Part shown: positions 50,053 through 51,446 of the stretch, piece after piece
Layout of the letters: each line of letters begins with the position of its first letter
Position numbering within the stretch: position 1 is the stretch's first letter
Source of the DNA: MGBC163016 sp964631345
GTDB taxonomy: Bacteria > Actinomycetota > Coriobacteriia > Coriobacteriales > Eggerthellaceae
Assembly (NCBI GenBank): GCA_964631345.1
Contig: CAZVWE010000012.1
Span: forward strand, 1 to 51,446
Direction: 5' to 3'
Length of the DNA: 51,446 bases
Program-made: the position numbers and the translations under genes
Notes under the pieces: generated by a model
The model's database searches: none
The model's input: the letters and a program-made list of their open reading frames with translations, nothing else
What the model was told of the DNA's origin: nothing

Positions 50053-51267
50053 TTAGTCGTCTTTGCCCATTTCCCTTTTCTCCCAAATCTCATAGGCGGT
50101 TGATTCACCTTGAAATGCATCTGTCATCCTATCAGCTGCCAGTCTCATAGCTTCTGGGTCAACGTGTGAATAGGTGTCGAGCGTTATCGCCTTTGATGCA
50201 TGTCCGAGCATGTGGGACAGAGAAGCTACATCAACGTTGTTCTTGATAGCTAGGGTTGCGGCATTATGACGCAAGCTATGGAGCGTCACCTCAGCTCCGT
50301 AATGGTCAACTATGTTATTCCGCCTTACAAACCTTGTAACCTCTTTAGCAAGCGTAGTAGGTGGTTTGTAGTGGATAGTGTCGCCGATAACGAACCAGCT
50401 ACCATCAATGCTTCCATATTCCTTTTTCACATAGTCAATACGGGCTTGGATGACCTCTATTAACTGCTTTGTCATATTGAATGCTCTTTTAGAAGATTCG
50501 TTCTTGGGGTCTTTTTTGTATGTTCCCGTTCCTGTTACACCTATAGCAGTCTCAATATGCATAACATTTCTCTTCATATCCACATCATGAAAACGTAAGC
50601 CACAAATCTCACCGCGCCTTAAACCACCTAGCACAGCAAGATTGATAGCCGTCCAAAAATAGCTGCCATATTCATATTCAGCATTCAAGCAACCGAGCAA
50701 GTCTTCCATTTGGTCAGCATCAAGGAAGGTTGTACGTTTCGCACCCTTTTTGGGTGTCCTTACATGACTGCAAGGGTTATCAGGTATTTGATTGATGAAT
50801 TGATAATGCGCATAGGTTTTGTTCAGGATTGCATATATAGAGTGAATAGTACTTTGCTTCAATCCACTTTCAGCAAGCATGGTTAACCAAGATTCAACCG
50901 TTATATTATCAACATCAATAAAATGGCGATTGCCGATATAAGGAAAAAGATTCTTGCGGCAAGTGGACATTTGCGAGTAATGCGTTGATTTCTCTAAAAA
51001 CCCTTTACTTAGCTGTTCATTTAGAAAGTTGGTTATAACCTCTTCAACGGTCAGTCCACCATCAACAGATATTTGCTCTAATTCGGCTTTACGCCTTTGT
51101 TCTAGCTCCCATGTTTTCAGTTCCTTTTTCGCTTCGTTCTTTTTAAGACTTTTTGCAGTCTTAGTTTCTTGATGGCGCTTACCTTGCTCATCGTAGTAAT
51201 ACATGTATCCGATGAACTTCCCCGTCCTTTTTTGTTCACGTATACCCATCTCGCCATATTCACGCAT
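50053..51267 (-). CDS. Tyrosine recombinase (integrase) of the right element
   Basis: ATG 51267 (AAAGGA upstream) gives 404 residues; a TTG at 51300 is less likely. An arm-binding domain (GKFIGYMYYYDEQGKRHQET) and a core-binding domain precede the catalytic domain. Its residues are R in LGGLRRGEICGL, HSLRH, the H in LGHAS and Tyr in DTYSHVDP. The start lies 125 bp from the right att core, the usual placement for an integrase. It is unrelated in detail to the integrase at 45.7 kb, indicating a separate acquisition. Confidence 0.93.
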   Translation of the reverse strand: MREYGEMGIREQKRTGKFIGYMYYYDEQGKRHQETKTAKSLKKNEAKKELKTWELEQRRKAELEQISVDGGLTVEEVITNFLNEQLSKGFLEKSTHYSQMSTCRKNLFPYIGNRHFIDVDNITVESWLTMLAESGLKQSTIHSIYAILNKTYAHYQFINQIPDNPCSHVRTPKKGAKRTTFLDADQMEDLLGCLNAEYEYGSYFWTAINLAVLGGLRRGEICGLRFHDVDMKRNVMHIETAIGVTGTGTYKKDPKNESSKRAFNMTKQLIEVIQARIDYVKKEYGSIDGSWFVIGDTIHYKPPTTLAKEVTRFVRRNNIVDHYGAEVTLHSLRHNAATLAIKNNVDVASLSHMLGHASKAITLDTYSHVDPEAMRLAADRMTDAFQGESTAYEIWEKREMGKDD

Positions 51268-51389
51268 GGTAATTCCTTTGTTTGATGTATGCTGAAGCAA
51301 TGATACATCATCTTTACATCAGAAATATGAAAAGAGCCTTGAATAACAAGGCTTTGAACAGGTAGTTTATAGCGCATATAGTGCATCTA

Positions 51390-51446
51390 TCATTCCCACT
51401 CAATCGTAGTTTTGCCCGCTAGACGTACAAAACGTGCCAAATCGTG
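51390..51446 (-). CDS. 3' end of a gene ending TTIEWE (att target; runs off right edge)
   Basis: Eighteen codons are visible, ending LAGKTTIEWE and TGA at 51390. The IEWE ending is that of GMP synthase (guaA), a known integration hotspot. The residues before it do not match GuaA as I remember it, so I leave the gene unnamed. The att core overlaps its last codons, so integration preserves the reading frame. Confidence 0.6.
   Translation of the reverse strand, partial: HDLARFVRLAGKTTIEWE
51392..51404 (-). other. att core 4 (probable attachment site at the target gene)
   Basis: ATTCCCACTCAAT, identical to 47528-47540 and in the same orientation. It lies in the last codons of the right-edge gene and 125 bp from the start of the adjacent integrase. 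Confidence 0.75.

Overview
The window looks like a chromosomal stretch of a low- to mid-GC anaerobic actinobacterium. Class Coriobacteriia, near Eggerthellaceae, is my best guess. It rests on the gene mix (flavin/Fe-S enoate reductase, transhydroxylase-type molybdoenzyme, DUF4230 proteins, ZmpB-like secreted protein, pst genes run together with a two-component pair), not on any rRNA. Base composition changes several times. The acyltransferase at 16.3 kb is AT-rich, the integrase/MobC pair at 45.7-47.2 kb is GC-rich, and the first gene is itself a mosaic.

Layout. 1-9.2 kb, all minus strand: the 5' part of a large secreted ZmpB/M26-like protein, a PhoR/PhoB-type pair, and pstSCAB. PHO-box-like direct repeats precede both pstS and the response regulator, and no phoU is present. 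The PstS is circularly permuted: its second half precedes its first. A LysR gene (8.3-9.2 kb) diverges from a 724-residue OYE-type reductase (9.5-11.7 kb). 11.9-14.8 kb: an operon of a tiny membrane protein, two DUF4230 proteins (one a lipoprotein) and an unknown 402-residue protein. 14.8-19.1 kb: an XRE regulator, a MerR regulator with a classical 19-bp-spacer promoter, an acyltransferase, a DUF4143 ATPase scar, a DUF4180 protein and an alpha/beta hydrolase. 19.2-22.8 kb: an unrecognised four-gene operon behind a promoter with a C9 tract in its spacer.

23-32.6 kb resembles a defence island. It holds a DUF262/DUF1524 (GmrSD-like) protein, an AbiEi antitoxin with its toxin deleted, a PD-(D/E)XK-like protein, and an XRE plus zinc-hook SMC-type ATPase pair. 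33.3-39.1 kb: a molybdopterin transhydroxylase/dehydroxylase-like operon with a divergent LysR gene, bracketed by two 85-bp direct repeats. 39.5-41.7 kb: an IS3 element sits between an N-truncated AbiEii toxin and a C-truncated XRE gene.

42.3-51.4 kb is an array of integrative elements. Four copies of an attachment core of the form RC(GAGTGGGA), each reading as Glu-Trp-Glu-stop, lie at about 42.35, 43.66, 47.53 and 51.39 kb. The last is the 3' end of a gene leaving the window. Two tyrosine recombinases, a MobC-like protein, a DUF3800 protein with an apparent AUC start, a frameshifted GNAT gene, a lipoprotein behind a strongly structured leader, and a small protein with an SSB-like acidic tail lie between them. 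A dispersed 25-bp palindrome (arm TTGAAAAG, 9-nt loop) recurs at five places in the left 40 kb, often at gene junctions or scars.
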